A stretch of DNA of 64,000 nt from Erythrophleum ivorense (GCA_026724425.1 JAIUCV010000103.1:744001-808000); one strand, 5' to 3'; counted from the stretch's first letter, positions 1-13,100 are shown. A program made the numbers and translations. Notes: generated from the sequence alone by a model not told the origin.

Positions 1-2204
1 TTTTGAAGTACAAGAAAGTAATTGCTTTCAAATATATAATATTTTATTCTATTATTTCTTTACAAAAATTGTAAAACTTGTGACTCCTAATTTTTTTTAA
101 TTTCTATTTTGAAGCATCTAAATGTTATCAAAGTTGCAAGAAGTCAAGTAAGCTTTAATATTGTTGTCAAAACTTTTTGAAAGTTTTCTTTCCTCTTTCT
201 ATTGAAGCATTTATTGTGAAAAGATATGTTGAGAAAGGGAAAGCTAAAAATGAAGCAGGTAGAATGGACTTGACAAGCACAGCAAAACCATGATCAAGAA
301 AAGCTTTTGACCATAAGGGAACCGAATAGCAAAATTGCCTATTCTTTGGAATAGAACACTGTAGCTCTTGAATTTATCAAAGGCATGGGTGGATGAAGAA
401 TCCTAGATTTCACAGTAAAAAAGCAATGAATAAAAAGAAGCATTAATATTAGAATATTTAACCTATAGCTTGTTCTCTTATACACAACTCTTCCACCTAT
501 ATTTATTATTTTATACAGCCATGGCAAATTAAAGAAGGAAAATGGGCATGTAAAGAAGAGGTTAAGTTGAATCAAATTGAAAAAAGAAAGCATGCTAAGA
601 AAAATGTAAGGGATTTAAGCCTATTAGTAGATTTAATGAAGAAGGAGAACAAAATTAGTTTGATAGGACAATTTTTGCTAAGAAAGATATAAAATATAGG
701 AATAATGAACTTATGAGCATCATAAGTTTATGATTCTTTTGGTATGGGTAAAAAGAAATAGAGGATGCACTTTGTGACAAGTAAAAAAGGATTTTAAAGG
801 AAAGTTAGATTAACTTGAAGAAAGAGAAAAGCAAAAATAGCAGGAATAAAAGTAAAAGGAATTTAGTATTTGCTTCTTTATTCTTTAAAGAAAGCTATTT
901 AAAAGTAAGAAAGTTTGACATATATTGCTATTCTATCCTTATCTCAGATATGATAAGTCAGAAGAAGCCTTTTTACCAAGCACTTATGCATAAAGAAGTA
1001 AGAAAGAAAAAGTGCACAAGTTTGCAAGTTGAGAGCTATCTATCCCTATCCACCATAGCTGCCTATGCTTCATGATAAGGAAGACACAGAAGGATGAAGA
1101 ACAGAGCAATGGATATTTTGCAATTCCTTTTCTTTCAATCACTCTTTGAGAAGTAACATGTCAATAAATATATTTTTTGGGAGCCTTTTATATGACAATA
1201 AGATGAAGAATAGAAAAAGATAGAGACACAGAAGAAAAGAAAGAAAAGCTAAGTATATTATAGTTCTCTTTGTTCTATTTATCTAAATTGTCTAAACTTA
1301 GTTTCTAGTTATATTTAGCTTATAAGAGTTTAAAAAGTAAGGCTATTGTATTCTTTCCTAATAAGAGTTTTAAATATATTCTTATATCATTTTGTAAATC
1401 TTTCTTATGTATGAGGAAAGTGAATTTGGTGAATTTAGTAAAAAACCCATGGTAAGTAAAGTTTTGAATAAGTTTGTATAAAACTCAAGTGTTATAAAAT
1501 TTAAGGTGAGCTTAAACTTCAGATTAGTGGTAAGTACATGTAAAACTATTCTTATTATAATTTGAGTTTGAATTAAATAGAAGAAAATCTCTTGAGATTT
1601 AAAGGGAATGAATATAGGATAAGAAGGTCTAAATTAGGATAATATATGATATACTTTTTCTCCTTTTTCTTTATTTCTATCATTGCATTCTATTAGAAAA
1701 TCTTATTAATGAGATCTTTTTATGTCTTCTTGATATTCAAAATATCTATTTCCTTTAACAACATCCTATCAACAATATCTTCTTGAGTTAATAAGATTTT
1801 TATTTCTATATATTTACTTAAGAATTTTTAACTTATCTCATATTTATGCAAAATCATCTACTATCCTCCCTCTAAGTGAATCCTTCAGAAACAACCAACA
1901 ATAACAATCATAAATGATATAGTTAGTTTGTAATTGTTTTAAATGTCTAAAGGCTATGTACATATACACTATATATAAAACCATTATATATGATTAGTCA
2001 ATATACAAGAATACAATTCTCTCCTTTCTTTTGATTTAAATCACATTAAAGTTAGGTTTTAATGAATGCAAGCTTTTTTTTTTATATGCATTTTATGGGT
2101 TTTAGCGTGGAAAGTTATCTATAGGGGTGTTGTTAATGAAAGTATTTATTATTGACTATTTTCTTTCTAATAGATATCACTAGGTAATTAATTACAGAAG
2201 ATAA
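1..2204. other. AT-rich, transposon-derived spacer without a supportable gene
   Basis: Open frames here are short (under 90 codons), low in complexity and without recognisable domains. The stretch about 1262-1640 resembles 7945-8340 in order of short blocks (a 'cttagttt[c/t]tagtt' block, a 'taagagtttt/taagggttct' block, then 'aaatct/aattt' and 'ggtgagc/ggtaagt ttaaac'). This suggests two diverged copies of one repeat, possibly the end of an LTR element. The similarity was judged by eye only. Confidence 0.4.
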
Positions 2205-2700
2205 AAAAAAAGAATTCAGAAGCCATGAATAAATAGTATAATCTTGATATTCTTTTTACAATTTCATTTATTGTTAGTCTTGGTTTGCAAATAAGAGTAG
2301 GTTCAAAAACAACAAAGGAAAGCCATTGTGAGAGCTTACTCTACTATTTATGGTGAAGTAAAGGTTCAAGAGTATGAGTAAAGGCAAGCCTGAAGAAGAT
2401 GTGCCTATCTTCCATATGAATGCTCTATTCCCACTTTCGCAATAGGGAGACAAAAGACAACAATAGAGCAACTTGCTTTGTCCTCTACTTACAACTGCTT
2501 TCACTAACAAACAATAAGAAAAGAATTGAGAAGCCATGAATAAGCAATGAATTCTTGATATTTTTTTATATTTTCTTTATTGTCATCTTGGTTTATTAAT
2601 ATTAATAAGCTTAAAAGCAATAAAGGAAAGTTGTTATGAAAGCTTACTTCGCTATTAGTCATAGATTAAGAGCTTGAGAGTAGAGGTAAAGGCATGCTTA
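2205..2700. repeat. Repeat segment copy A, left part (two ~310-bp units, second one interrupted)
   Basis: Unit 1 (about 2205-2515) and unit 2 (from about 2515) both begin with 'agaattcagaagccatgaataa' or 'agaattgagaagccatgaataa'-like sequence. They then share 'tcttgatatt', a 'gttgtgagagcttact'-like block and 'aaaggcatgc/aaaggcaagc'. Unit 2 breaks off at 2700 and resumes at 7716, on the far side of the retrotransposon. The same order of blocks occurs uninterrupted at 9285-9990. It is non-coding and of unknown family. Confidence 0.65.
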
Positions 2701-3141
2701 AGGCCACAGTTGGTGCCAAGGGAAGAAAAGGAAGGGGAGCAATCTAGGTTAATGGAAGACTTAGGGGACTGAGAGATTAGGATTACAAGGACGGAGATCA
2801 TAGTTGCTGAGGGTTAAGATAAGTTTAAGGAGATTGATGTTCAGATGGAAAAGCATGATTCTTGCATCGAAGAGCTCAAAAAGGGGAATGAAAAGCTTCA
2901 TGGGTAAATGTTGAGAGACTTGAATAAAGTGATTGAATGACTAACCCAATTAGGTGAGACTATGCAAAACTCCTTCCTTAATAAACTTACTTCCTTTAAA
3001 AATAAGAATCTTACTTTTAGGAAGGAACTCCATTGGCTTTTGGCAGAGTTTAGAGAACTAAAGTATAGGATAACTCTATTTAAGATAACAATCACAAGAG
3101 ATGGAGAGCTTTCACCTTTACTCCAACTCTCACTCCTTTAA

Positions 3142-6100
3142 GGATGGATGTTCCTAAGCTTAAGGCATATATAAGGGAAAGGAACATAAAAGAGATTGAT
3201 AATTTTTTATGGAGTATGAATAGTATTTTCAAGTACTAGGCATTATGGAGGATGCCAAGAAGATTAATAGTACATTTCTTCCTATATGATATTGCTATGC
3301 TACAATGGAGGTGGCAGTACAATGACATTAGAAGAGTTACCTACATTATCAACACATAGGATGAGTTTAAGAAAGAACTCAAGAAGTGGTTCTACCCCAA
3401 ATATATTGAGAGAGATGCGAGAGTAAAGCTGAGACGCCTTACTCAGAAAGGAAGTATATTAGACAATGTGAAGGAATTCTTTAAAGTGCTCTTGAAGATC
3501 CCTAATTATCTTGACTCTGAGGCTTTCTTTGCCTTTATGTACAAGTTGCAACCATAGGCAAAGATAAAATTAGAGTGATGTGATGCTAAAGACCCTGCCA
3601 CAATTATGTTTATAGCTGAATTCTAAAAGTCTAATAAGGGAAAATCCAAGATAGATAGGCGCAAAGGTGGGGGAAAAGGCAAACTAGGCAAGAATAGTGC
3701 ATCTAAACCATTTAGGTCTAAGGAAAAGGGCCATAAGAGCAAGAAGGATGACAATAATGGAGAAAGGCTACCACTAAAGTGTTTTCTTTGCCAAAACCCT
3801 CATCTAGTCCAGGACTGCCTTAAGAAAAGCAAGCTTTCGACATTGATTAAGGAAAAAGAGTTAGAACACTAGCAATAGAATGTGGGTTCTTTGTGGATCC
3901 TTAACACCATTAAAACAAAGGTAAAGATGCTTGTTCATATAAACCGAAGTTGGTGGTGAGAAAGTCTGAGCCCTGGTGGATACTAATGCCACGAATAAAT
4001 TCTTAAAGTGGAAGGAAGTAAATAGACTAGGGATCAAGTACGAACAAAAATAAGGATGGCTTAAGGCCGAAATTTCTCCTCTAAATATGATCCATAATGT
4101 GGCACATAATGTTAAAGTCTGCCTAAGTTAGTGGCCTAACCTGGTAGATTTCACTGTAGTTTCTATAGATGACTATTTAATAGTATTTAGGATAAACTTC
4201 ATAGAAAAAGTGAAAGTTGTACAAATTCCTTTTGTCGACACCATGTGCATTTTAAAAGAAGAGAATCTACTCATGTTGCCTTTAGCACGAGTTGGGGTAA
4301 GTTAAGCAAAATCCCTTTCAACCATGGAACTTAGTAAGGGCTTTAAGAAAGCATATTTTATGTTCCTGGCGACAATCAAGAAAGGAAGATGGAGTAATAC
4401 CTATGAATTGCCCAATGAAATCTAAGTTGTAATAGAGGAGTTTAAGCACATTATGCCAGTAGAGCTACCTCCAAGAAAGGAGATATATCATAGGATTGAG
4501 TTAGAACTTAGTGCACGACCCTGAGCAGCTATGCAATATAAGATGGCGCCTCTTAAGTTAGAGGAGCCTAAAAGGCAATTGAAAGAGTTATTGGATATAG
4601 GGTGTATCCTACCATCAAAGGCTCAATATGGTGCTTTGGTATTGTTCCAAAAGAGACATAATAGGTTACTTCGAATGTGTATCGATTATTAGGTATTGAA
4701 CAAAATCACAGTGAAGAGTAAATATCCTATCCCACTTATTGCTAAATTTTTTGACCAACTTGAAGACACAAGAGTGTTTTCCAAGCTTGATTTGTGATTT
4801 GGATATTATCAAGTCCACATTGTTGAGGGAGATGAGCTGAAAGCAACACACGTCACTGGGTATGGCTTTTTTGAGTTTTGTGTCATGCTCTTTGGACTCA
4901 GTAATACACCAGCCATATTTTACACTCTAATAAATAAGATATTCCAAACTTTCTTAGATTGATTTGTGGTGGTGTACTTGGATGACATCATCATTATAGC
5001 AAGACACTAGAGAAATATGCCCAACATCTTCAACAAGTCTTTAAAGCCTTACAAGAAAATGAATTATATATCAAAATGGAGAAGTGTTTCTTTGTCCAAG
5101 ATGAAGTGGAATTCTTAGAGCATATTGTTAGTAAGGGAGAGTTAAAGATGGACAAATCCAAAGTTTGAGCTATATAAGACTTGCAGCCTCCAAATAGAGT
5201 CATCAAGTTGAGGTCATTCTTTACAATGGTAAACTATTATTGACAGTTCATTCATGGCTACTCTTATCTAATAGCCTCATTGACAGAATTATTGAAGAAG
5301 AATTTATAAGATTAGGATAAAAAGTGTCAGAAGACATTTGAGGCATTGAAGCATACAGTGATGAAGGAACCAATGTTGGTACTACTTGACTACACCAAGA
5401 ATTTTAAAATACATACTGATACTTTAAACTTTGCTATTAGGGGTATGTTAGTACAAGATAGACACCCTGTTGCCTATGAGAGTTGGAAGTTAAATGATAT
5501 CAAATAGTGATACACTGTGTATGAGAAGGAGATGATCGTTATGGTACATTCCTTGAGAACTTGGAGGCATTACCTGCTGGGATCCAAGTTTATTGCAAAG
5601 ATGGATGATGTCACCAAAAGCTACTTCCTGAAGCAAAAGAAGTTGATATCTAAACAAGTTAGATGGTTAAATTTCCTAGCTAAGTTTAATTTTGTGATGG
5701 AATACAAGTCAGGCAAGGCAAACTTAGTGGTAAACGCCTTGAGTAGGAAAGTCAAGCTTATAGCCATTATCTAACCTAGCTTTCCATTAGTGAAACATAT
5801 CAAGGAGGGCTTTGATAAAGATTTATAAGCCAAGAATTTGGTAGATCTTGCGAAGGAAGGAAAGATGAGAAAATTCTAGTTGGATGACAGATTGCTTCAC
5901 ACAAAATGAGGGTATTTGTACATTCCAGGGTGGGATGGTTTAAGGAAGGAAATTATGAAAGAGTGTCATGATTCCTTATAGGTGGGTCGCCTAGAAACAC
6001 ATCGCAAGTTAGCACTTATAGAATGAGGATACTATTGCCTTAATTGACAATGTGAAACTTTACGTGAGAACTTGTCTTTTGTACCAATAAGATAAGGTAA

Positions 6101-7118
6101 AGCAAAATCGATTAGTTGGGCTATTAGAGCCATTGCTTATCCCTAAGCAACCATAGGAGAAAGTTTCCATGGGCTTCATTGTTGGGTTGCCAAAAGCTGA
6201 TAGGTTTGGCAACATTATGGCAATTGTTAATTAGTTTAGCAAATATAGACTGTTCATCTAAGTACCTACAAAGTATAAGGTTGAAGATATAGTAAGATTA
6301 TTTTTCAAACATGTGGTGAATTATTAGGGCATACTTAAATAGATTGTGAGTGGCTGAGACACATGGTTTATAAAGAGGTTTTAGATGGAACTATTCAAAC
6401 TACTCGATTCCAAACTAAACTTTTCTACAAGTTTTCTCCCTCAAACTGACGAGCAGACTAAAAAGGTAAATGCTTTACTAGAACTATACTTAAGGCACTT
6501 TCTGAGTGCCAACCAATAGGATTGGGTGAAGTTATTAGACATAGCGTAATTCTTATACAATTTACAAAAAAGTAAGTTGACAATGGCAAATCCATTTGAG
6601 CTAATCATAAGGCAATAATCATTGACTCCTCAAATGCTGGCTAAAACTTATTCAGGGAAGAGTCCAAATGCCTTCTTCTTCACCAAGGAGCATTGAAAAA
6701 AGTTTGAATTAGCTAAGGTATATTTAGTCAAAGTGGCAAAAAAGATGAAGAAATAAGTTGACAAAAAGAGGAGGCAAGTGGAGTTTAAAGAAGGAGACTT
6801 AGTAATGGTGAAACTCATTTTCCATAATCTTTGTTCGTACGAGAAGGTACACAATATGAAGGGCTTTTCCTTATTGAAAAGTAGGTTGGCAAGTTTGCAT
6901 ATCGAGTTATCTTGCCACTCTATATTGAAGCATATTCCATCTTTTATGTAAATTTCTTTCAACCATATCATGTTGACAAGGAAGATGCAAGTTGAAATGA
7001 ATCTAAAAGAGCTCCTAAAGCCTAAGAGATTTGGCACATTGAGGCATTTCAAGGAACGACATGCATTCAAGCTACATATAATACTTGGTGCATTGGAAAA
7101 ACTTGCCTGATGGCAAGT
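3142..7118 (+). pseudogene. gag-pol remnant of the Ty3/gypsy element
   Basis: Gag-like sequence starts near 3142 (VPKLKAYIRERNIKEIDNFL). A zinc knuckle of the CX2CX3HX4C kind lies at 3780-3818 (CFLCQNPHLVQDC). The protease has VDTNATNKFL near 3976-4005. Reverse transcriptase runs from about 4540 to 5270, with MCIDY at 4675, 'KLDL*FGYYQV' near 4785 and the catalytic YLDD block near 4975. RNase H-type sequence lies at 5510-5756 (YTVYEKEMIVMVHSL). The integrase zinc-binding region is near 5890-6030, the core near 6170-6560 (GLPKADRFGNIMAIV), and a chromodomain-like YLVHWKNLPDGKL ends near 7115. Stops recur throughout and the frame shifts in several places. Assignment to Ty3/gypsy is firm; assignment to chromoviruses rests on the knuckle type and the short chromodomain match. 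Confidence 0.82.
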
Positions 7119-7132
7119 TAAAAACATGAGAT

Positions 7133-7715
7133 ATCCTTATATAGATATAAAGACTTAATCTAAGAATATAAATATGCAATAAGAGCATCACAGAAATAGG
7201 TGAAAAAAATGACATAGGCATGATGTTATAGATGATGCATAGTATTTTTAGAAATCTTTATATAAATATCTATTTAAAGATTTAGATATTTTTTAGTTTT
7301 CTTGTAAATATCTAAGATATTTTTAGATGTTGAATATGAATCATTTGATTAAATGAATCTTCACCATCCATTGAGGAGGTGAAATGCTATAAATATCCTT
7401 AGGTGGAAAGAGGGAAGACACACTTGAGTTGTATTTCATTCTTGCAATATAAAAGTCATTCTTCAAGTTCTCTTCTTTAGTATTTCTTATTAGTACTTCT
7501 TTGCTAGCTAACTCTTGTGTTCTTAAGCCTTTAGTTAGGTTTTGGAGTAATAAAAAGACTGACTTAGTTACTAGTTGGGAGTATCGAGGCGCCGTATAGT
7601 CATTAGTAAACCCATATTTGTAATAGTTGGTATAAAAAAATTATCATGCAATGTTTATTATACTTTTTTAATTCCTTTCCATTTCATTCCTTCACATTCC
7701 TATATACCAAACTTC
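7133..7715 (+). repeat. 3' untranslated and LTR-like end of the Ty3/gypsy element
   Basis: The region after the integrase frame has the layout of an LTR: an AT-rich U3-like part, a TATA-like 'tataaata' at 7388-7395, a short CT-rich leader, and a poly(A)-signal-like 'aataaaaag' near 7548. The exact TG...CA ends could not be fixed, so the LTR may be shorter than the interval given. No second copy of this sequence is visible between 1 and 2700. Confidence 0.45.
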
Positions 7716-7995
7716 GCTTAAAGGAAATGTGTATCTCTTCCATGTGATTACCTTATTCCCATTTTGCGATGGCAAGATGCAAAGCAGTAATAGAGTAATC
7801 CACTTTGTATTCTGCTTACAACCGCTTTGTCCTTTACTCATAGGCTTCCATAAAAAATGATGAAATAAAAATTAAGATGCCAGTAGTGTATTCTTGAGCC
7901 TAGTCCTTGGTTTATTTGCTATGAAGAGCAAAAATAATGTTTTAAGCTTAGTTTTTAGTTTGACCAAGTTGTGAGAGTTATTTTAGTGTTTTAAT
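7716..7995. repeat. Repeat segment copy A, right part
   Basis: This continues the unit broken at 2700: 'gcttaaaggaaatgtgtatct', then 'gatggcaagatgcaaagcagtaatagagtaa', then a tail with 'cttgagcctagtccttggttt'. The matching blocks in copy B are at about 9760-9990, including the tail 'cttaaccttagtccttagttt'. Confidence 0.6.
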
Positions 7996-9084
7996 TTGCA
8001 AACCTTTATTGATAAGGGTTCTAAAATCTATTTTCATCTTTTGTAAATTTTCTTAAGGGTGAGGAGAGTTAATTGAAGGTGAGATAAGTGAAAATTCTTA
8101 TTGTTTAAAAATTTTAGGTAAGTTTAAACCTAGTATTAGCGACGAGCATGTATTAGTTCATCTTGTAAAGTTTTGGTTGTGAAAAAGAAAAAAACCATCT
8201 AGTAAAGTGTTGGTGGTGAGCACTACAAAGAAAAATCATCTTATGTACACGTTTGATAAGTTATAATAAAGAAAATCTCTTATGAAGCAAGGGGATCCTA
8301 GATGTAGGTAAGTTTGGTGAACTAAGATAATTTCTTGTACCTTTCTCTTTTTCTCAGATTCATAGAGTATTGGTTGTTTATATAGTTGTTTAGTTATGGT
8401 GATATTCAATTTGCACTCATTTTTGTTTACTGATTTACACACTATCACCAACTCTGTTTAATGTCGTTAGCATTTTGTTATAGTAAAATTAACTAATGTG
8501 TTGAGTTTTCTTAAAAGCGTTCTAAAATTAGTTTTCATATTTCTTTTAAATCTTTTTTAGTAAACTATTTGGGGGTCATAAGTTTGGTTTTCTATCTATC
8601 TTCGTTAACTGTATATTGCATTTTATTTTTAGTTATTTTTGTTAAGTGTTCATATAGATATTTTTTATACTAATTGGTGCTGGTATAATAATAACTCAAA
8701 ATTAAACCAAAATCAATGAAAGTTGGTAATTGTGGAAATTGTTAAACTATTTAATTAGTAGTACATTATATTAAGTATAATAGTATTGTTTGCACCATTT
8801 CACTTATGGGAAATCTCAAAATTCCATAATTATGTCCAGAAATGATAAATAATCAAGATGCAATTAAAAATAATAATGGTAGCTAATAACTAACCTCTTT
8901 AGCATTATTAGTTTTTTAAAGAGTTGTAATTACATTACCTAACTATGAGATTTTTTTTAAATTTTTAAATTTGAGTCATCATCTAACAAGTCATATGGTT
9001 ATAAAAATGAATTACCAGACAAATATGACTGTAATCGCCTGTGTCCTAAATGTTCTTAACCTTGGCTAAGAAACCATACAACTT
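7996..9084. other. AT-rich spacer, no gene seen
   Basis: Apart from the segment to about 8340 that resembles 1262-1640, I see only AT-rich sequence with short open frames. No RNA gene, promoter or domain-bearing frame is supportable. Confidence 0.4.
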
Positions 9085-9990
9085 TTTTTTAGTGTATTCT
9101 TGATATCTTTTCATATGTTGTATCTTGTCATCTTATGTCTTCCATATGAATTGAAAGCCTCATTTATACTTTTAAGGTGATAAAATGCATGGCAACAATA
9201 GAGTAACCCATTTCATCCTTTGCTAACATAGGTTTTCACCAAAAAAGGGTGGAAAAATAAAAGAAATAAATTCAAAAGGAATCGATAAGTAGTGCATTCT
9301 TTATATTTTTTTTATATTTCATTTCTTGTTGTTCTTGGTTTGCTAGTAAAAATAAGCTTAAAAGCATAAAAGGAAGGTTGTTTGGTGTTGTGAGAGCTTA
9401 CTCCACTGCTTGTGGTAGAGCAAAGGCTTAGAAGTAAGGGTAAAGGCATGCCTGCAGGAATGCGTTTGTCTTTCATGTAAATGTCCCATTCTCACTTTTG
9501 TGATGGCAAGACATAAGGTAGCAATAGAGTAACCTACTTTGTCCTTTACTCACAGCCCCTTTGTCTTTTACTCATAGGCTTTCACTACAAAATAAGTGAA
9601 AAAAATAAATGAGAAGTTATAAATAAGCAATCTATTCTTGATATTCTTTTCATATTTCATTTATAGTTATCTTGATTTGATAATAGGAATAGGCTTAAAA
9701 GCAAGAATAAAAGGTCATTGTGAGAGCTTACTTTGCTATTCGTGGTAAGGTAAAGTGTAGTAAAGGCATGTCTAAAGGAAATATGCTTGTCTTCTATGCA
9801 AATGCCTTCTTCCCACTTCCATAATAGTAAGACACAAGGTTACTCACAGCTTTTACTAAAAAAATGGTGAAAAAAATAATTAAAAAGCTAATAATGTATT
9901 CTTAACCTTAGTCCTTAGTTTATTTGCTATAAAGAGCAAAAATAACGTTCTAAACTTGTTTATGATTTAACCAAGCTGTGAAAGGCTTTA
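9085..9990. repeat. Repeat segment copy B (uninterrupted) with an extra partial unit
   Basis: A partial unit (about 9085-9290) is followed by two fuller units of about 315 and 280 bp (about 9290-9605 and 9605-9880) and the same tail as copy A (9880-9990). Shared blocks include 'gtgagagcttact', 'aaaggcatg', 'cttttactcata' and 'gcaatagagtaac'. Copies differ by many substitutions and small indels, so the duplication is old. Copy B serves as the empty-site reference for the retrotransposon insertion. Confidence 0.65.
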
Positions 9991-10119
9991 AATGCATTTA
10001 TGATATGACACAAATCTGGTTTTAAGCTTGATTCTATTATATTTATTAATAATTTAATAGCTTATAGTCATAGTGCCCTTGCGGAGAAAGGTTGAAAGGT
10101 TTTTAAAAACACAAAAAAT

Positions 10120-13100
10120 GATTATCATGTATGATTTTGGATTTACTCATGTTTATGTGCAAACTTGGGCATTCAATTTGACATAATCTCTACCATTCAT
10201 ATGATTCAAGGGACAATGTAGTGCCACCTCATGTAAAGTCATGAATGTAGCATCTCCTCTTTAATGAAACATTACATTTCATCATTTTTTTCAAGAATCT
10301 ACTTCCTTAATTTAAACTATTCAAGCAGTCGACAAACAAGACTATGCCTTGTGGCCATTGTCCTTCTCTTTAATCAAAATGATTCGTCTAGACACTAAAT
10401 ATCGTACTTCAGTTGCTTTTTCCTCCTTGATTATTACTTTGTGTTTGTTTCACATAAGGAACACCACCAAATGCCTAGATCGACCCTACTTCACTTTTTG
10501 CAAGTCCAATTGAGGAGGAAATTTGTTAAGTAGATATGTAGCAATAATTGAAATGTATTTTTGCAGCAAAAGAAATGTAATAGTATAGAAAATTTTTTAC
10601 AACACGTGTATTTCCCACAAGTCCCACTCGCACTTTCTGTATCTATTCCACACTGAACATCTTGCTTGATATTTAATTTCATTTTTGTATTTTTGCAACA
10701 AATGAAATGTAATAGTATAAACAAATTATTACAAGGCCTTGGTACTATAGAAAACTTTATGTATTTTTGCTCGTTAAAATTGCATAGGATGATTGGATAC
10801 CCATTCCATGTTTGCTGTGTGGATGTCTTTTTTATTGCATAATTGGAAATACATGTATCTTCACAATTACTTTTATTTGATGTAGATGGCCAAGTTGATG
10901 AAATATTTCAGAAGTCATTTAATTTTTATATAGAAACATAATAGAAATGTTTTGAAATTGGAATGTTGCTGTTTAGGTATTTTGGAGTTTGAATGGGGAA
11001 ATTATTTGTGTTAGTTGTGCTCTTAACCATATGTATTTGTTCTTGATTAAATGTCATTCTTTCTTCAGCACCAAAAGGATTTTGGAGGTTTATTTGAGAA
11101 AATATTATCACAATTATTGAAATTTAAGCCTCTGGTAAGCCATCATTTGCTTATTGCTTGTTAGTCATTTTTCCATAAACTTAACAAAGCTTAAGCCTTA
11201 AGTTATTCAAGGTATAAATTATTGAAGTATAATCTTCATGCTTTTTATTTGCAAGTTCTATTACTATAAATTTTCAAATAGTGCAAACACCAAATAAAAA
11301 ATCTTTAATTTTTCAATTTAACTTAATGGCAAGATAGTAGTTTTTAAATATTTTGATCGATGAAATTAATAGGTAACAATATATATACATCCATGCATTT
11401 CTACTAGATTTCTTGAAAAGTTCTGTTATGCACTATAAGACATGTATTTGATTACTTGTAAAATATTACGAGGGTTGACTTTTTTCCATTTTCTTTATTT
11501 GATTTTAGTAGCAAATTGTAAAACCTAATGTATTAGGTATGAGTTTTGTTACTTGTTTTACTCTTAGACATAGTAAAATTTTGCCTAAGAAATTGAAAGA
11601 CTTGAATTGTCACTCCATTATGTAGATTTGATATTAAAAAAAAATTGAAAGATTTATTACTTTTGAACATAGCTTATTGTACAATTTTGAACTATCTTTA
11701 AAACGACTAAAAAGACTTGCTTGTCACTTTATTCAAGTTCTTAAAATGGTTACCTAGGTGCAATATAGGATGTAGGTCTGAATTATACTAATGCAGTTTT
11801 GATATGCAACTTAGAACAAAGACTTGAATTATACTTAGAATGGTGTGTTGTGAAAGTTGTAATATATAATGCTTTTGTACAATGGTTAAATGTAATAAAG
11901 AGAAAAAGTATTGTATAAACATAGCAATGTCGATAATAAAGATTCTTTCATTACCACTCTTTCTTTGTTGTGATTAATCTATGAATAAAATATCACTATT
12001 ATGGTGTCATATACAAAATATCACTACTGTAGTATAGATGCAAAAGATCACTATTGTAGTATCATATACAACAAATGTAATAGTACCTTATACCATGATT
12101 TAGATAACTTAAACATGTTGATTGTTGTCTATTGAAAAATTTTCACTAATTCATTGCATCTAGTGAACATATGGGATAATCAATAGGTGCCTACATTATA
12201 AAGGAATCATTAAATGAGCATTAATTGCATTTAATAATTTGTTATTTTATAATATTGATGCTTTTACCATAGTTTTACTAAATTCATTGCTTGGTATTTG
12301 AGAGAATGCATGAGGTGCTAGTGGTGCTAAATAGGATATTCTTAATTGCATTTGTTTGTGTGCTTTATTGTGCTACAAAGTTTAGGCAAATCCATGCTAC
12401 CTTTAAGCTATCAAATTTCATCCTTAGCTTAGGTTTCCAATCAACCTCTATGATATGTTCCATTATCAATTTCAAGTAACTACTTATAAATTAGAATGGT
12501 AGCAGAAAAAACAAAGTTACTATATATGATGAAAGTAATTTAAAAATTAATATTAAATATAAAGATTAATGTATAATATAAAAGAAATATTTCACTAATT
12601 TTTGAAATCCTTGCTACTGGACATATAATTCTCTTACTAATTAATCACAAGTATCTCAATATCTTAAACCTCAAAAAATATGTGGGAACCTAATATCCCA
12701 AATGAAAGACTTTAGCAATTTAAGGTAATTATAATTTTTCCTTTTTCACTAATTTTTAATAATCATATTACTTATAAAAATCTTTAATCATGATCTTATA
12801 TATTTTATACTTACATGTTCAAATTACTAATAATATTAATAGATCCTTAAATTAATAATTAGAGAGTAAGCATTTTAAGCTTGAAAATGAACTCCAACAT
12901 ATGGTTAGATTTTATGTTGTCTTTGATCTTCCTTTCTACTATTAAGTTCACTTATCTATGTTATAATTATTAATTCCTATGGATGTGTATTTAGTTCCCG
13001 ATGCTCATGGATAAAAATTGTAGGTGGACACAAAAGTAGCTAATAATTCTAATCTTGGTGTGACTCTTTAAGATTACAAATATTGATCTAACCATGCACT

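Larger units (their letters stand above)
2701..7715 (+). mobile_element. Degenerate Ty3/gypsy retrotransposon, chromovirus-like, nested in repeat copy A
   Basis: The element runs on the plus strand in the order gag, protease, reverse transcriptase, RNase H, integrase and chromodomain-like end, which is the Ty3/gypsy order. It sits inside repeat copy A. The flank reads 'ggcatgctta' to 2700 and resumes 'gcttaaagg' from 7716, so 'gctta' (2696-2700 and 7716-7720) is a plausible 5-bp target-site duplication. The related uninterrupted copy at about 9755 ('ggcatgtctaaagg') supports these edges. About 580 bp of LTR-like sequence lies at the 3' end, but I see no matching LTR at the 5' end. Every coding domain is interrupted by stops or frameshifts, so the element cannot be autonomous. 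Confidence 0.82.

Noticed and set aside
339..1075. Open frames at 339-593 (-) and 815-1075 (+)
   Set aside because: Lys/Phe-rich translations of AT-rich DNA without domains.
6648..7127. 159-codon minus-strand open frame
   Set aside because: Antisense of the retrotransposon integrase and chromodomain region, which reads clearly on the plus strand.
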